Shown one piece after another: positions 63,285 through 64,000 of a stretch of 64,000 nucleotides of DNA (within the stretch, counting starts at the first letter, position 1; each line of letters begins with the position of its first letter). A program made the translations under genes and the position numbers. Under the pieces are notes generated by a model. The model was given only the letters and a program-made list of their open reading frames with translations. It ran no database searches and was not told where the DNA came from. The stretch lies in the NCBI RefSeq assembly GCF_963082655.1, contig NC_081553.1, positions 35,173,232-35,237,231 on the forward strand. The letters are read 5' to 3'. The DNA comes from Stomoxys calcitrans (lineage: Eukaryota; Arthropoda; Insecta; Diptera; Muscidae).

Positions 63285-64000
63285 GAGTAAAGCTAGCCGC
63301 TTGATATTTTAAACGGCTTCTTTATAATGATGTAGATCATTGGGGATTACAAATGGGCTACATCGGTTCAGATTTCGATATAGCTCCCATGTAAACCAAT
63401 CTCCCGATTTGAATTCTTGAGACCCTGGAAGCCGCAATTTTTGTCCGATTTCGCTGAAATTTTGCATGTAGTGTTCTGTTATAACTTTCACCAACTATGT
63501 TTTGTTCGGTTCTGATCGGTGGATAACTTGTTATACCTCTCATATACACCGATGTCCATATAAACCGATTTCCAGATTTGACTTCTTGAGCCACTGGAAG
63601 CCTCAATTTTCATCCGATTTGATTGAAATTTCGCACATAGTGTTCTGTTATAGCCTCCAACAACTGTAACAAATTCAGTTTAAATCGGTCGAGAACCTGA
63701 TATAGCTCCCTTATGAACCTATCTCCCGATTTGACTTCTTGAGCCCCAGGAAGCCTTAATTTTCAACCGATTTGGCTAAAATTTCGCACATAATGCCCTG
63801 CTATGACTTCCAACAACTGTGCCAAGTTCGGTTAAAATCGGTCGATAACCTGATATAGCTCCCATATAAACCGACCCCCCGATTTGACTTCTTGAACCTC
63901 TGGAAGACGCAAATTTTTGTCCGATTTTGCTGAAATTTTGCTTATGGTATTCTACTATGACTTGCAATAACTGTGCCTTGTACGGTCCCAATCGGTCTAT
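63285..64000 (+). mobile_element. DINE-1/HINE-like element, subfamily A-related, continues past window
   Basis: It begins inside the post-GTCY region (GAGTAAAGCTAGCCGCTTG). Four to five repeats follow with CGATATAGCTCCCATGTAAACC or ATATAGCTCCCATATAAACC and TTGACTTCTTGAGCC. No head or GTCY tract. The tail is outside the window. Confidence 0.75.

Overview
The window is non-coding DNA from a higher fly, most likely a calyptrate muscoid (house fly, stable fly or blow fly type). There are no bacterial-style genes, no rRNA or tRNA genes and no recognisable host exon. Roughly 40-45% is made of one superfamily of dispersed elements. They start with TTATACCC and have a TATA-rich head (TATAAAGTATATATATTC type), a (GTCY)n microsatellite with Y = C or T, a run of about 153-bp central tandem repeats, and a GC-rich hairpin followed by a CTTTTTACTTG-type tail. 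This is the layout of the Drosophila DINE-1 / HINE (Helentron-associated) elements. About twenty copies in at least four repeat subfamilies (called A-D here) lie in both orientations, often nested or abutting.

The centrepiece is a complete BEL/Pao LTR retrotransposon on the minus strand (19205-28357). It has two 487-bp LTRs that I read as identical, a tRNA-Tyr-type primer binding site, a 1748-aa gag-protease-RT-RNase H-integrase polyprotein, and a further downstream ORF that repeats the zinc-knuckle plus protease module. It sits in a 29-bp satellite array (17480-19204 and 28358-28675) and is flanked by a 5-bp CAGAC target duplication.

Other mobile DNA: a CR1/jockey-like LINE relic cut in two by a DINE-like element (8985-13140); an RTE-like LINE relic (14395-16771, minus); Helitrons with CTAG termini and their own tandem repeats (3427-5547, 61433-63130); about eight copies or pieces of a tRNA-derived SINE; three near-identical mariner-type MITEs; two decayed Tc1/mariner transposases; and an unclassified 281-bp tandem repeat (35811-36610).

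Two sites in the unique sequence, at 1803/1804 and 49599/49600, have the form polypyrimidine tract-TAG|GTAAGT, the signature of recursive (ratchet) splicing. Both are on the plus strand, and each has a possible second donor 36-39 nt downstream. The simplest reading is that the window lies inside one very long intron of a plus-strand gene and is bloated by transposons. The BEL element would then be antisense to that gene.

Layout: 1-9 kb DINE-like copies and a Helitron; 9-17 kb LINE relics; 17-29 kb satellite plus BEL; 29-35 kb subfamily B elements; 35-38.5 kb SINE, unclassified repeat and unique DNA; 38.5-45 kb subfamilies C, A and D plus MITEs; 45-51 kb unique DNA, A copies and a mariner relic; 51-60 kb A, B and D copies and a second mariner relic; 60-64 kb SINE pieces, a Helitron and a MITE. 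Coordinates of dispersed repeats come from reading end motifs by eye and may be off by several bases.
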